This document shows positions 7,821 through 17,214 of a DNA stretch of 64,000 nucleotides, piece after piece. Position 1 is the first letter of the stretch, and every line of letters starts with the position of its first letter. Under the pieces are notes generated by a model. The model worked only from the letters and a program-made list of their open reading frames with translations. It had not been told where the DNA came from and did no database searches. This DNA is from JAJYIW01 sp963781665 (GTDB taxonomy: Bacteria; Chloroflexota; Anaerolineae; Anaerolineales; Anaerolineaceae): positions 3,038,001 to 3,102,000 of the forward strand of contig CAWAGA010000002.1 in the NCBI GenBank assembly GCA_963781665.1. Reading direction: 5' to 3'. A program made the translations under genes and the position numbers.

Positions 7821-10467
7821 TCAAGGCTCCTCTACAATACTTACACCTTGTGCGGAAAGCTTGCCATTTCTTTCACGTACGGATTTATAAATAACATGTT
7901 GGCCAGGTGTCAGAGAGTTAATCCCACCAACTAATTGGCGGTTGTGAACAAATACATCAGGACTCCCATCATCTGGCTGGATAAAACCATAGCTTTGGTT
8001 TGCGCCTAAACCAAAAGACTTGACCACACCACTGCTATAACCTGCCGGCGCCTTACCGATCATTGGCTTGCACTCAGCGATAAAATCAACGCCTTCCTTA
8101 ACCAGGCGAACTACCTGAAGCGAAATGTGATCATCTTCCTGATATTGCCTGCCCGCTCGATCTGTGTTGAGAATGCGCGCCATGAACTGATCGGAGGAAA
8201 CCCCATCAATGCTCAGGTAGACATCCCCGTTCGCTTCGACGATCTCTACACTCCCTCGAATCACATTTCCAGGATTAATTTCACCGGTCTTAGGCTTTCG
8301 CCCTTGTGATTGTTCAACAGGAGGTTGGTTGACAACTTCAGGATTTCCCGGCAGGTTGCCTTCGAATTGGCTGATGACACCCTGCGGTGTGGGTAGCACG
8401 GGTCTTTCCTTGTATTCATTGACCGTTTTGTTGGTTCCGGTTAACGGATGCTCGATTTCCATGTAGCGGGTTCGGTCCACCCATTCCGCGCGATCGCTTC
8501 GTTCTTCAAGCATGACCAGGAGGGTCTGGATGCGCTCAACCTCGACCAGCCTTTTTTTGTCCGGGGCAACTTTTCGTAGCACAAAGGATTCAAATGCATC
8601 GATATAATCCTGGGCATCCATTGCCTGGCTCGATGAATACCAATTGCCGTTTTCGAAAAGATGGCTGTAACGTTTCCTTCTGTCCGTAATAAATAGTGTG
8701 GGCCGAATTGCAACCGAACCCATCCCAAGCGGTTTACCCATACCCAATCGATGACGATAGGTTCTCTGACCGCCGGCAGGCAAAGCCAGTGCCCACCAAA
8801 GCGCGCCCAATTCTTCCGGTCGCAGATTTTCGAAGTGAACTTTGAATTTGAAAATAACTCCAGCTTTTATTGGTGTAATTTGAGTGAGCTGGCTGGGATG
8901 TTCTAACTCCTTTTCGGTTGCCTCAATGGGTGGATTTTCTCCTTTATTCCAATAAAATTTATGACCACGAACCTTTGTTTCGAGTAAAGATGTTCCATAG
9001 TGAGCCAATGATACTTTTTTATCAGGGTCATGGTCTTGCCATTTATCCTGAACCAGATAATGCTGAAAAGTACTAGGCTTTGGTCCGGATAATACGTGGG
9101 GAATAATTGGTTCTTCCTTGTACCAGACGCCTTTTTTTGCACTTTCAAAATGGGCATCACTTAACGTTACCCTTCCAGAATGTTGTCCGGCCGGACCGCC
9201 TTCTTCTTCTACCCAGCCAAATATGGTATCTGCCAGGTCAGGTTCGGGATGATGACGGATTTCCGGAGGCACGAAATCCTGGGGGGTGGTGGCGCGTTCG
9301 GTGCCTTCGATTTTCATGCGGGTGGGGACCCGAAAATTGGGGCAGTGCCCGAAGGCGACGATGTCCTTTCCTACAGCAATATAGAATACAGGCGCGCCAT
9401 CTGCCAGACAGCCATAGGGGCTGGCGGCTTTTTCCTCTCTCGTTGATGCAGGTTGCCGGTCATCCTTTTCTCCAAAGCAGCTCCAGTCGGATAACTCTTC
9501 TTGCTGGAATGGGGTGAGACTATCGACATAATCTTTGATGACCTGTTTACTCAAATTGAGCGGCGTAGCTTTTTCATCTGGTTCCAGGACCAGGGCATGG
9601 TTTTTTCGGCGGGAAGGCTGCCCAGAACGATTGCTTTCCAACATATTGCCGGAGCAAACCAGAACCCCATTATTTTGGTATTCGGAAGATAGGGGGCCAA
9701 TTTGAGAAATTTCGGTATGATTTCTTCCTCCGCTGCCCGTTTTAACCTGGACGTTAAAGCTTACCCGATGTAATTGCGGGCGGTAATTCGGACTGTTCAG
9801 GCGGATGAAGCCAGGCAGGTCCTTGCTGCCGATAGTTTTTTCCTTAATTTTTATATAGTCACCCTCACCAGGCCAGTGGCAAGATTTAAGCGTTTTGGCG
9901 GGGATTATCTTCCATCCATCATTTGCTTTCTTCATGTATCCTGCATGGACGTTTTTTCCGAATGAGCCAATGGCATCTCTGTAATGATTTCGCAAGGGAT
10001 CGTCATTGGCTGCTGCAACAGCTCTAAATGTGAAAGTAGGGGATGCCCCTACCCACCGCATGCATCCATACCCAATGACCTCTACCAGCGCCCGGATCAT
10101 GCCGCGCAGCGAGCTGCCGGGTAATACCGGGCCTGGTTTACCTTCTACTATTGAACCATCTGACGAAAAGAACCTGGCACGGGCCTGCTTTTGCACCTGA
10201 GAAAGTTGATCTGTATTGGTGTCGCCGAATTCTTCGGATTTCTGAGGCGGTCAACATGCCGCGGATATAAGTGGGAGAACAGGTTTCCAGTTCGCAATCG
10301 ATCCATCCCGATACCCCTTCTGGAGAATAAATGTCCAGAGGTAATGGCTTATTGGCAGGGACAATTACTTCGGGTAGAGGAATAAAATTGTAGGGAGCTC
10401 GAGCCCAAATCTCATTCCGCTCGCGGTCTACACGAGGTTTGGTTGGATTTGAATGCCTGATTGCCAT
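7821..10467 (-). pseudogene. TIGR03986-type type III-D Cas7 protein with C-terminal cold-shock domain, frameshifted near its N-terminus
   Basis: The N-terminus (10467 down to ~10240) reads ARAPYNFIPLPEVIVPA, GWIDCELETCSPTYIRGM, then loses frame. The remaining 791 codons continue in another frame from EEFGDTNTDQLSQVQK. One indel near the AAA at ~10240 would repair it. The body has RAMP motifs (LPGSSLRGMIRALVEVIGYG and RLGMGKPLGMGS). After a Pro/Gln-rich linker an OB-like segment (RGSVEIVEANGDVYLSIDG) is followed by a complete cold-shock domain over the last ~72 residues, with RNP-like SYGFIQPDDGSPDVFVH. In III-D systems this family is a large backbone subunit. The cold-shock domain probably adds single-stranded RNA binding. 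It lies 3 bp after csx19. Confidence 0.82.
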
Positions 10468-10470
10468 ATT

Positions 10471-11001
10471 TTAATCCTCCTTAACCTGAACAAAATCGAC
10501 CAGCCGGCTGTGGGAAATATAAGCCTGTGCGTCAGAGTCGTAATCGATGTAATGCCGGATTTTCAACCCGATTTTCTTATTGGTTTCCACATCGATAGGA
10601 GGGGAGTGCAGCATCCCTTGAGCCCCTTCGCGCATTAATGTGAATCCTCGATAAGATTTTTCAGCTTTGCCCCACAAACGATGGATTTCTTCGTAAAAAT
10701 CCTGAGTTTTTGTGCAATCCAAAATCAGCCGCCAGGCAAAACCGTTTTCTCTTTTCCAAATAAAGAGCTCTCCTTCGGGGCCAAACAATTTAGCATCTTG
10801 TAGCGTTTCCTGCCTTAATTCAACCTTGATTTCTGGAAATTCATCGCCGCTAAGTTTTAGTTGATTTTTATCAAGGATTCCCCAAACAACCCCATCATCC
10901 AGGTGAGCCAGCAAATAAGGCAAATTGTTTTGGGTAGATTTCTCGGTCAGCCAGGCGTGCAAGCTGTTCGGGAATTCGGTAACAATGTTTGGCTTATCCA
11001 T
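10471..11001 (-). CDS. csx19: Csx19 (TIGR03984-type) type III-D accessory subunit
   Basis: The 176-residue protein has the family's C-terminal pattern YRGFTLMREGAQGM, then IGLKIRHYIDYD and SHSRLVDFVQV. The N-terminal half (YLLAHLDDGVVWGILD, FIWKRENGFAWRLIL) also fits. Csx19 is a marker of type III-D loci and is a structural subunit of the III-Dv effector complex. It overlaps the end of the tandem Cas7 gene by 8 bp and is followed after 3 bp by the TIGR03986 gene, so all are one transcript. Intact. Confidence 0.82.
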   Translation of the reverse strand: MDKPNIVTEFPNSLHAWLTEKSTQNNLPYLLAHLDDGVVWGILDKNQLKLSGDEFPEIKVELRQETLQDAKLFGPEGELFIWKRENGFAWRLILDCTKTQDFYEEIHRLWGKAEKSYRGFTLMREGAQGMLHSPPIDVETNKKIGLKIRHYIDYDSDAQAYISHSRLVDFVQVKED

Positions 11002-12511
11002 GGTCGATCTCCTCCATTAATGCCTGAACAAACATAGTTTCCAATCTTTGTGGATCACCCTGGTTGAAAATGAGATGGTCTTTTTCCTGGTGAAACTCCC
11101 ACTCTTCCAGAGGGGCATCTTTCAGCTTGTATTTCAAGATGGACCCCTTGCCCATCAGCCGACCTCGGCCTATACCGGTTGTCCCTCCCAGGGGAAGATC
11201 GCCAGTGCATAGATCTTTCAAAACCATTAAAAGTAGGCCGATTTGGGTTTTTTCAGGAGATACCAGTTTCATGTGAAATTGAACGCTGGTCTCGTTCAAG
11301 CCAAATACAGGCTGTTCATTGAAGAGCGCTGCAGGATATGCACCGCCGGTGAAACGGTCAATTTTTACCCGGTTCTGGTTTGGCTCGTCTTTGGCAGGAA
11401 GTGCATTTTCAATACAGCTCTCCTCAACCCATAATTGACTGGCCGCAGGAGATAGGTTTTTACTGCTGCCTTTGGGAATGAGCGGGCCAAACAGTTGATC
11501 GATCATTACGATAGGTTGCTTGACGCCGATAGTTTTCGCAATCCTTAGGGCACGACTGCGCACCGCGCCAGCCAGGCTTGTGCCGCTAATTGCCGGCAGT
11601 GGATCAATGTAGCCTGGACGTGATGAATGCAGGTGGTAGGCATCGGCTCCGTAAGGTGCGCTGCTACCAGACCGGATCAGCATTCCCCCTTCGAGTTTGA
11701 AGGTTGCATCAATTGAGAAATACTCTCGGGAATCGGGTATTGGATCTCCTACTTTCAACAATTCGAAAATGTTATTTCCCAATAACTGTATCGCGCGATC
11801 TTGTTTGAGCCAACCAAGTAGCCCATTCGGGTTTGAAAGATCGTAGTCGATCACTTGCCACTCCTTGACCTGGCAGCGACCAAAGCCCCGCCGTTTGCGC
11901 GCCCCAAGATGAATCTCCCCATCCTGAAAACCGGAGAGTGCGCTGGCAAGGGCTCTCCGCAAACGGGTCTCATCATCTCCTTTACAGACCAGCAATTCCA
12001 ATCTTAAAGGGAATTGAAGACCGGCCTGCCAGAATTGAGCGTTATATAGAAAATCCTCTCTGGCTGTCCTGGTTTCCGGGTCCAGGCTGACGCCGGTACG
12101 CAGTTCGATCAACCCGGATGATGGATAGCAATCCTCGATGATTAATGGGCTTTGCTCACCTTCATCATCCATCCGCAATGCGCCGAACAGCTGCACAGCA
12201 GCACTTTTTCGTTCACGATTGATAGCGTGCAATCGTTCTGCTTTGTTATCTTCAGTGCTAACTGGAGGGAATGGTTGCCGGTATCCCAATTCTCGAGAGC
12301 GCAAATAGCTGCGCAACGCACCGGCAATCGATGTGCCGGTGAGTAAGGGAGTTTTACCATCCCGAGGGTCAACCAACAGGGGCATATCACTGACATCGTC
12401 ACTCTCCCCGCTTCCAAAATGGACCGGGGTTTGCAGGATCAGGCTGCCTTCAACAACAATACGCCTGAGGATTTTCCGTGACGTGCTTCCCGACCAACGC
12501 TGGTTAGACAT
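10994..12511 (-). CDS. Tandem Cas7 (two fused Csm3-like RAMP domains)
   Basis: The 505-residue protein contains two Csm3-type units. Unit 1 starts VHFGSGESDDVSDMPLLVD with LLTGTSIAGALRSYL and a C-terminal glycine-rich LGARKRRGFGR. Unit 2 starts MLIRSGSSAPYGADAYHLH with AISGTSLAGAVRSRA and ends GTTGIGRGRLMGKG. In both units an Asp (SDM and GADA) occupies the loop position of the target-RNA-cleaving Asp of Csm3, so both may cut. Fused Cas7 pairs are a known feature of III-D variants. It overlaps csx10 by 8 bp and csx19 by 8 bp. Confidence 0.88.
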   Translation of the reverse strand: MSNQRWSGSTSRKILRRIVVEGSLILQTPVHFGSGESDDVSDMPLLVDPRDGKTPLLTGTSIAGALRSYLRSRELGYRQPFPPVSTEDNKAERLHAINRERKSAAVQLFGALRMDDEGEQSPLIIEDCYPSSGLIELRTGVSLDPETRTAREDFLYNAQFWQAGLQFPLRLELLVCKGDDETRLRRALASALSGFQDGEIHLGARKRRGFGRCQVKEWQVIDYDLSNPNGLLGWLKQDRAIQLLGNNIFELLKVGDPIPDSREYFSIDATFKLEGGMLIRSGSSAPYGADAYHLHSSRPGYIDPLPAISGTSLAGAVRSRALRIAKTIGVKQPIVMIDQLFGPLIPKGSSKNLSPAASQLWVEESCIENALPAKDEPNQNRVKIDRFTGGAYPAALFNEQPVFGLNETSVQFHMKLVSPEKTQIGLLLMVLKDLCTGDLPLGGTTGIGRGRLMGKGSILKYKLKDAPLEEWEFHQEKDHLIFNQGDPQRLETMFVQALMEEIDHG

Positions 12512-14132
12512 GGCTCACCTCCGGTTGACTGGATTTATTTTTGATCGCCCTTTCGAGGACAGCAATGACCAGGCGTAGATTTAATTCATAAGCCAGTGAA
12601 GCGGTCATCTCAGCCATAACCGTTCCAATCTTTGGTGGATTACCTGCATCAATCTCTTCCCAAATTTGGTTAGAATCATTTACCCTGAATTGCAACCATT
12701 CCAGCAAAGGCTTACCTGCCACCGTATCCTGCTTGAACTGGTCGCGGGTGGCCTGGCGAGAACCCAATTTTCGCAAATACTGGTTGATCGTTATCCGGCC
12801 ATTTTCTACTTTTTCCTGGCGGGCATTCTGTAACACTTCAATCATCCGGCTGAGCTGGCTGTTTTTCGGCACGTGAACCTGTTGCCCTAATTTATTGGAA
12901 AGTTGGATAAGGTGCAATTCAAGCCGTTGCTGGAATATGCGTGCTGATATTTCTTTGGCAACTGCCTGATCGATTGATCCTTCAGGAATTTCGATTGGAT
13001 CGGAGTTGGCCTGGGTATCAATTTCCGAAATTTGCCATTGGGTTCGATCCAGCCAATTGACCGCTATCCGGCCAAACCCTTCCACTCGCCTTTCACCAAT
13101 TCCATCTTCTTCGAGTTGAGTGATCCGACTCCAGTCGCAATTGGGCTGTTCCAAAACCAGGGTGCTGCCCATTTTGACGGCTAACTCCTGTGGAAGGGGA
13201 AGACCCCATTTACGGTTGAACCCCCCGGTACTCAAGGTCTGCAGGAATACCTGCTTTTTTTTGAGAACCAGATCACATCCCAATTTTTCGGCAATTGCAT
13301 TTGTTAGGATATCTGGATCGACAATAAATTGCCCTCCTTGATCACGAAACAGACCATTGCTGAGGAACGTTATTATCATTGTCTGATTTACTCGTATTGG
13401 AGGGACCGCTTTAAGCTGTTCATTTCCACCAATTTGTGTGGTCTCATGCCACTCCTTCTCTACTGAATCGACCAGACCCAGAGAGGCCAGACCATATCCT
13501 GCATTCCGCGACCCGCCGATTTTGATCCTGCCTTCCAAACATGGCGCCAAGGCGGAGGCGAATTTTTCATCGCTGCACAAGATCATGGCTATAAAAGTTT
13601 GTCCGGCGGCTAAAGCATTGTAGCGATAGATAACGCCGGCTTCTTCGCTGGATGTGGAAGTAGTCCCCGGGCGACCTGAGCGCCGGTTCCGAGTGGTATG
13701 TACTGAAATGGTTCGTTCCGGAACACGGTAATCCAGAATCCCTCCTTGCGAATCAACAATTGTAAAAACATCTGGCCTTGACTTCCATTGTCCTTCATAA
13801 GGCTGTTGACCCCAGGCAAAGTCGTAATAAACATCATCAAGGGCGTTTTTCTCTTGGAACAATGAGCGAGGCGTTGGTAATGAACGGCATCCCTTATATT
13901 CGAGGTAACCATTTAAATACCGTACATCGCCATCAAAGAATAGATTACGAATGGTTTGATCGCATGCATCGATCTTGTGGAGGTGGTTGAGCCGCATAAA
14001 CTTCGCCAGGATGGCGCCGCGCAAGACACTACCCGGGATATAACCCAGGGAAATGGAGCTGTTCGGATCACCATCAAGATCGGTGAATATCCCAGGCTCT
14101 TCCAATTTAATCTGATAGGAAATCGCAATCAT
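12504..14132 (-). CDS. csx10: Csx10 (type III-D Cas5-like RAMP) with helical C-terminal extension
   Basis: The 542-residue protein has an N-terminal RAMP signature (SLGYIPGSVLRGAILAKF) and a central glycine-rich loop (GGSRNAGYGLASLGLV at ~215-230). A second such loop is GERRVEGFGRIAVNW at ~345-360. Csx10 is the Cas5-like subunit of III-D complexes and would hold the crRNA 5' tag. Residues ~385-542 look entirely alpha-helical (SARIFQQRLELHLIQLSNKL, ASLAYELNLRLVIAVLERAI). No separate small-subunit gene exists in the operon, so this extension may supply the Cas11 role; that is inference. It overlaps the Cas7 gene by 4 bp. Intact. Confidence 0.85.
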   Translation of the reverse strand: MIAISYQIKLEEPGIFTDLDGDPNSSISLGYIPGSVLRGAILAKFMRLNHLHKIDACDQTIRNLFFDGDVRYLNGYLEYKGCRSLPTPRSLFQEKNALDDVYYDFAWGQQPYEGQWKSRPDVFTIVDSQGGILDYRVPERTISVHTTRNRRSGRPGTTSTSSEEAGVIYRYNALAAGQTFIAMILCSDEKFASALAPCLEGRIKIGGSRNAGYGLASLGLVDSVEKEWHETTQIGGNEQLKAVPPIRVNQTMIITFLSNGLFRDQGGQFIVDPDILTNAIAEKLGCDLVLKKKQVFLQTLSTGGFNRKWGLPLPQELAVKMGSTLVLEQPNCDWSRITQLEEDGIGERRVEGFGRIAVNWLDRTQWQISEIDTQANSDPIEIPEGSIDQAVAKEISARIFQQRLELHLIQLSNKLGQQVHVPKNSQLSRMIEVLQNARQEKVENGRITINQYLRKLGSRQATRDQFKQDTVAGKPLLEWLQFRVNDSNQIWEEIDAGNPPKIGTVMAEMTASLAYELNLRLVIAVLERAIKNKSSQPEVSHV

Positions 14133-14821
14133 ACAGCCCTCCCTTTCACCCTGGACTCGAAGCTGCGAAAATACTTATTAGGAAATTCCTGAATAGGATT
14201 ATCTGGATCAATCAGACTGGCTGCTAACCTTCCCCTACCGCGATTGCGCCCAATCCCACCCCGACGGAGGGCGATGACACAGGCTGCTAATAAGCCTGTT
14301 GTCAGATCAGAAGGGATTTCATCGAAAATGATTTCACTCGTCAGAACAGTGTCTCGTAACAATACCCGCCCTGAGCGCAGACTGTTTTCTTGAGGAGCTT
14401 CGGTCGCATCATCCATGGCTGTTTGGCGGCGGATATCTGTCAGAGAACCAAATACCTGGGCGGGATCCAGGCGCTTCGCCTGTACATCACGAGTGACTGC
14501 CTGGCGTAATATTTCTGGCAATTGGGCAGGCCCAACGTGCATGCGGGCATCGTCGCTCAACGTGCTGCCAGCATTACCGAATAAAAAGGACGCTGCACTT
14601 TCGAGTTCACCAAGATAGGTATTCTTTTGTTGTTCCAGGGCAAATAAGATATTGGCGCATTCTTCAACCAACAGTCCTTTGACCGTACGACCGCGAATGA
14701 AAGGGAGTCCTGTTTTCGAATCGTACTCGATTTCAGTGTCGACAACCCCACTCACGCCGTCACCCCGACCAAAAGTAGCATCACTCAATAATTTGATTTG
14801 TAAGGTAAGCCTATCGTTCAT
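14129..14821 (-). CDS. Cas7 (Csm3-like RAMP backbone subunit)
   Basis: The 230-residue single-domain Cas7 has TFGRGDGVSGVVDTEIEYD, where the Asp of VVDTE aligns with the catalytic Asp of Csm3. GLPFIRGRTVKGLL (family GSSLKG loop) follows, and the C-terminal glycine-rich GGIGRNRGRGRL contacts crRNA in homologues. Cas7 subunits line the complex backbone and cut bound target RNA. ATG 14821 directly abuts the Cas10 stop and its own stop overlaps csx10 (ATGA), indicating tight coupling. Intact and of normal length. Confidence 0.88.
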   Translation of the reverse strand: MNDRLTLQIKLLSDATFGRGDGVSGVVDTEIEYDSKTGLPFIRGRTVKGLLVEECANILFALEQQKNTYLGELESAASFLFGNAGSTLSDDARMHVGPAQLPEILRQAVTRDVQAKRLDPAQVFGSLTDIRRQTAMDDATEAPQENSLRSGRVLLRDTVLTSEIIFDEIPSDLTTGLLAACVIALRRGGIGRNRGRGRLAASLIDPDNPIQEFPNKYFRSFESRVKGRAV

Positions 14822-16528
14822 TCAGGAATTCCCTCCATAAATTTCCTGGCTTAGCGGGATGAACCAATCGACCATCTCAATAGCGTCGAAATAGCCGCAG
14901 GTTTGCTCATGCCATCCATTGTTGCGAATGTCTGCAAATGCAGTATGGATTACTGGTAAAGGCTCAGAATGATTGAATTTTGTCAGAAAGGCATTCACCT
15001 CATCCGGCCCGGCGCGCAGGACATCCCGCAGGGCTTTCACTTTGTTGTGCCTGGTACTCCAATCACGTCCGCGAAATGCCATCATCCCCTTTTCGACAAC
15101 CGGCCAGGCTCGAAGCGGTTCACCAAGATTTTGTCCGGTTGTAACCGGCCTCAAAGTAAGGCTTCCTTCCCCGGTTTGATATTCACGATTGCGGATAGCC
15201 AGGATATTGCCAAACAAGCCACTCAATCCGATATGCCAATCCAGGCAGGCTCCATTGATTCCCATTTCTCGCCGGTAATGCTTGGCAGATTGAGCCAGGT
15301 CTTCAGCCAATTCATAAGCCTGGGCAAAAGGATAATGGCTCTTGACAATGGATATTCCGGCGCAGGCAGTTGCTGGGCCTTTCCGGTCGGGGAGCTGTAC
15401 TTTTGCGGTTTCGGATTCGATTTGTTGTAAGAATTCCAATGCGATTGATAGTCCTAACCGTCCATCGCACAACAGGGTTATATCGTCGCCGCCATACACT
15501 ATTGGGCGGACCGGCAAGAACCATTCATTCTTCCCTGGTTTGTTTCTTTTTAGATGAAGTGTAGATATTTCTTCTCCATCGGCATTCAGGGAGGTTATTG
15601 TTTGGTTTGATGTATCAACTGTATCGACCAGTTTGAGAAGGGTATTATCCAAAGCGCTTCGACTGGCACGGTCGATCTTTTGAGAAAAATCCCTCATGAT
15701 CCGAATATATTGGCGATCGTCCTGGACAGTTTTCCCCAGGTCTAGAATACGCTGGCCCAGGCCATTGCCATCGGCATGTATAACTGCAATGTAGCTAAAT
15801 TCTTCTTGAGATCGACCTAAATTTTCGAATTCCATAGGAAATAGGCATTGCCCTGGATCGATATCGAGGCGGTCGGCCAATGACCCCAGAACATTGCCAA
15901 ACATATCGGTCAGGCGAGTATTTGCCTGGGAAACCATCTTTAACTTTGCGAGTACTTCTGCCGACGCAGGATAGACTGAGGTGGGGTCGTTGGCGATTCT
16001 TTCGGTCAATCCGGTTGCCGGCATTCCGGTTGAATGGCAGGCTTCGGTGACTCCCAATCCCATAAGGGGAGAGGTAATTTTCCGTGATCTTTTCTTGAGC
16101 TCAAGCTTGGAAAAGGTTTCTTGGATGACATCCTTGAGGAGGGTCTGGCCCAAGGTAAATTGCTCCCGGACAATGACCAATTGCAAACCGGGCGCATGGA
16201 TGAGAGCGCGTCTGGATAAGTTACGGATAAAATCTTGAGCATGCTGAACTTCTCTAAACAAGACTACGAAATTTCCCCCACCAGAATAAATTACCTCGGC
16301 TTGAAGTACCAGATCTGTCTCTACCTGGCGTGTATTCAGCCAGAACTCATTTTGGATGGTGTCGATATTGTTTTGAGGCGCAGCTTTTTGGACTTCCTCG
16401 AAAGCCCATTCTCCTGTGACCTGGCTTACGAGGTATGAAGCGCCTATATTTTCACGTAGCCGGTTGCTGCCAAAGATATAAGGTTGTATCCGCGCGGTAT
16501 CAACAATCACAAGATGTAGTTCGTTCAC
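14822..16528 (-). CDS. cas10: Cas10 with GGDD palm domain, lacking an HD nuclease domain
   Basis: The 568-residue protein starts at GTG 16528 behind a strong GAGGAGG. The N-terminus (VIVDTARIQPYIFGSNRLRE) is a degenerate palm fold rather than an HD domain, and no paired HD motif is seen there. The cyclase palm has IHADGNGLGQ at ~249-258 and PIVYGGDDITLLCDG at ~342-356, the GGDD metal site for making cyclic oligoadenylates. The system should therefore signal through CARF effectors (the Can2 and membrane CARF genes) but lack direct Cas10 DNase activity. It is the first gene of the minus-strand cas operon. Intact. Confidence 0.92.
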   Translation of the reverse strand: MNELHLVIVDTARIQPYIFGSNRLRENIGASYLVSQVTGEWAFEEVQKAAPQNNIDTIQNEFWLNTRQVETDLVLQAEVIYSGGGNFVVLFREVQHAQDFIRNLSRRALIHAPGLQLVIVREQFTLGQTLLKDVIQETFSKLELKKRSRKITSPLMGLGVTEACHSTGMPATGLTERIANDPTSVYPASAEVLAKLKMVSQANTRLTDMFGNVLGSLADRLDIDPGQCLFPMEFENLGRSQEEFSYIAVIHADGNGLGQRILDLGKTVQDDRQYIRIMRDFSQKIDRASRSALDNTLLKLVDTVDTSNQTITSLNADGEEISTLHLKRNKPGKNEWFLPVRPIVYGGDDITLLCDGRLGLSIALEFLQQIESETAKVQLPDRKGPATACAGISIVKSHYPFAQAYELAEDLAQSAKHYRREMGINGACLDWHIGLSGLFGNILAIRNREYQTGEGSLTLRPVTTGQNLGEPLRAWPVVEKGMMAFRGRDWSTRHNKVKALRDVLRAGPDEVNAFLTKFNHSEPLPVIHTAFADIRNNGWHEQTCGYFDAIEMVDWFIPLSQEIYGGNS

Positions 16529-16936
16529 AAATCCTCCTCTCTCTCAATCCTGTTTTTCAGAATTTGTATAATCAAGGTCCTCAAAATAGATACATACCTT
16601 TAATATGATTATTCTGGTCAATCGACCAAACTATAATCCACCAGGTATTACCTTTAGGAAACCAAAGAAGGTTCGAGAACTATGTTGGCATCTTTGTTAT
16701 TCTAGATTTGTGGAGAATCCACCCACATTGACTTTTACCAGTTTATAGCGAGTAATTTTATTTGTCAAACCTTTTTAGCTAAGAATTTTGTCGTGTTCTT
16801 TTTCGTCATTATAGTAATTTACGAAAACGCTACTTAAGTAGATAATATGTGGACTTCTCAATAAGCTTTCTTTGTATTCCGTTTAGGTGGTTTTTCAACT
16901 CGAATGTATTCGTTAATGTTGATATATATATTTAGG
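16529..16936. other. AT-rich leader region upstream of the cas operon
   Basis: About 400 bp between cas10 and the WYL remnant contain no supported gene. The cas operon promoter should lie here on the minus strand. Strongly AT-rich tracts around 16740-16870 (for example TTATTTGTCAAAC and TAAGTAGATAATATG) are candidates, but I cannot single out one promoter. There are no CRISPR repeats in this stretch: no 25-40 bp unit recurs. Confidence 0.5.
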
Positions 16937-17214
16937 TTATATGGTCACAATTTCCAACCTGTCCAATCGGAATGTCCGGTTAGCCCGGCGAGTGTGACAA
17001 TAGGCGATCAGATAGACCAGGTGCCCACGTGGCTCGACCAACAACGGGGTGACGTGGCGTTTCTCGGGATGAACACTTCGGGCGGATGGGGAGCAAATAT
17101 CAACTGCTTCCTGGTGTTCGATCACTACTTGCGGGGTGGTCCGGATTTCTTCCATAATTGGAATCGAAATCTCAGGTCTGACCGGAAGTGTGGGCCGTGG
17201 TGTTGCCTGTAGTA
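16937..17214 (-). pseudogene. WYL-domain transcriptional regulator fragment
   Basis: The reading frame from ~17214 down to 16937 gives LPVRPEISIPIMEEIRT, then RHVTPLLVEPRGHLVYLIAY and CHTRRANRTFRLDRLEIV. This is the core of a WYL ligand-binding domain, whose consensus carries a YLIAYC..R...RTFRLDRI stretch. The helix-turn-helix N-terminus is absent, and a stop lies just upstream. WYL regulators often sit beside type III CRISPR loci and may sense nucleotides, so this is probably the dead former regulator of the cas operon, whose start it faces upstream. Confidence 0.6.

Noticed and set aside
14822..16528. HD nuclease domain in Cas10
   Set aside because: The N-terminus is a palm-like segment (VIVDTARIQPYIF) with no HD pair; the only HADG is the palm metal site.
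16904..17212. Plus-strand frame of 102 codons
   Set aside because: It is antisense to the WYL fragment, whose residues match a known domain.
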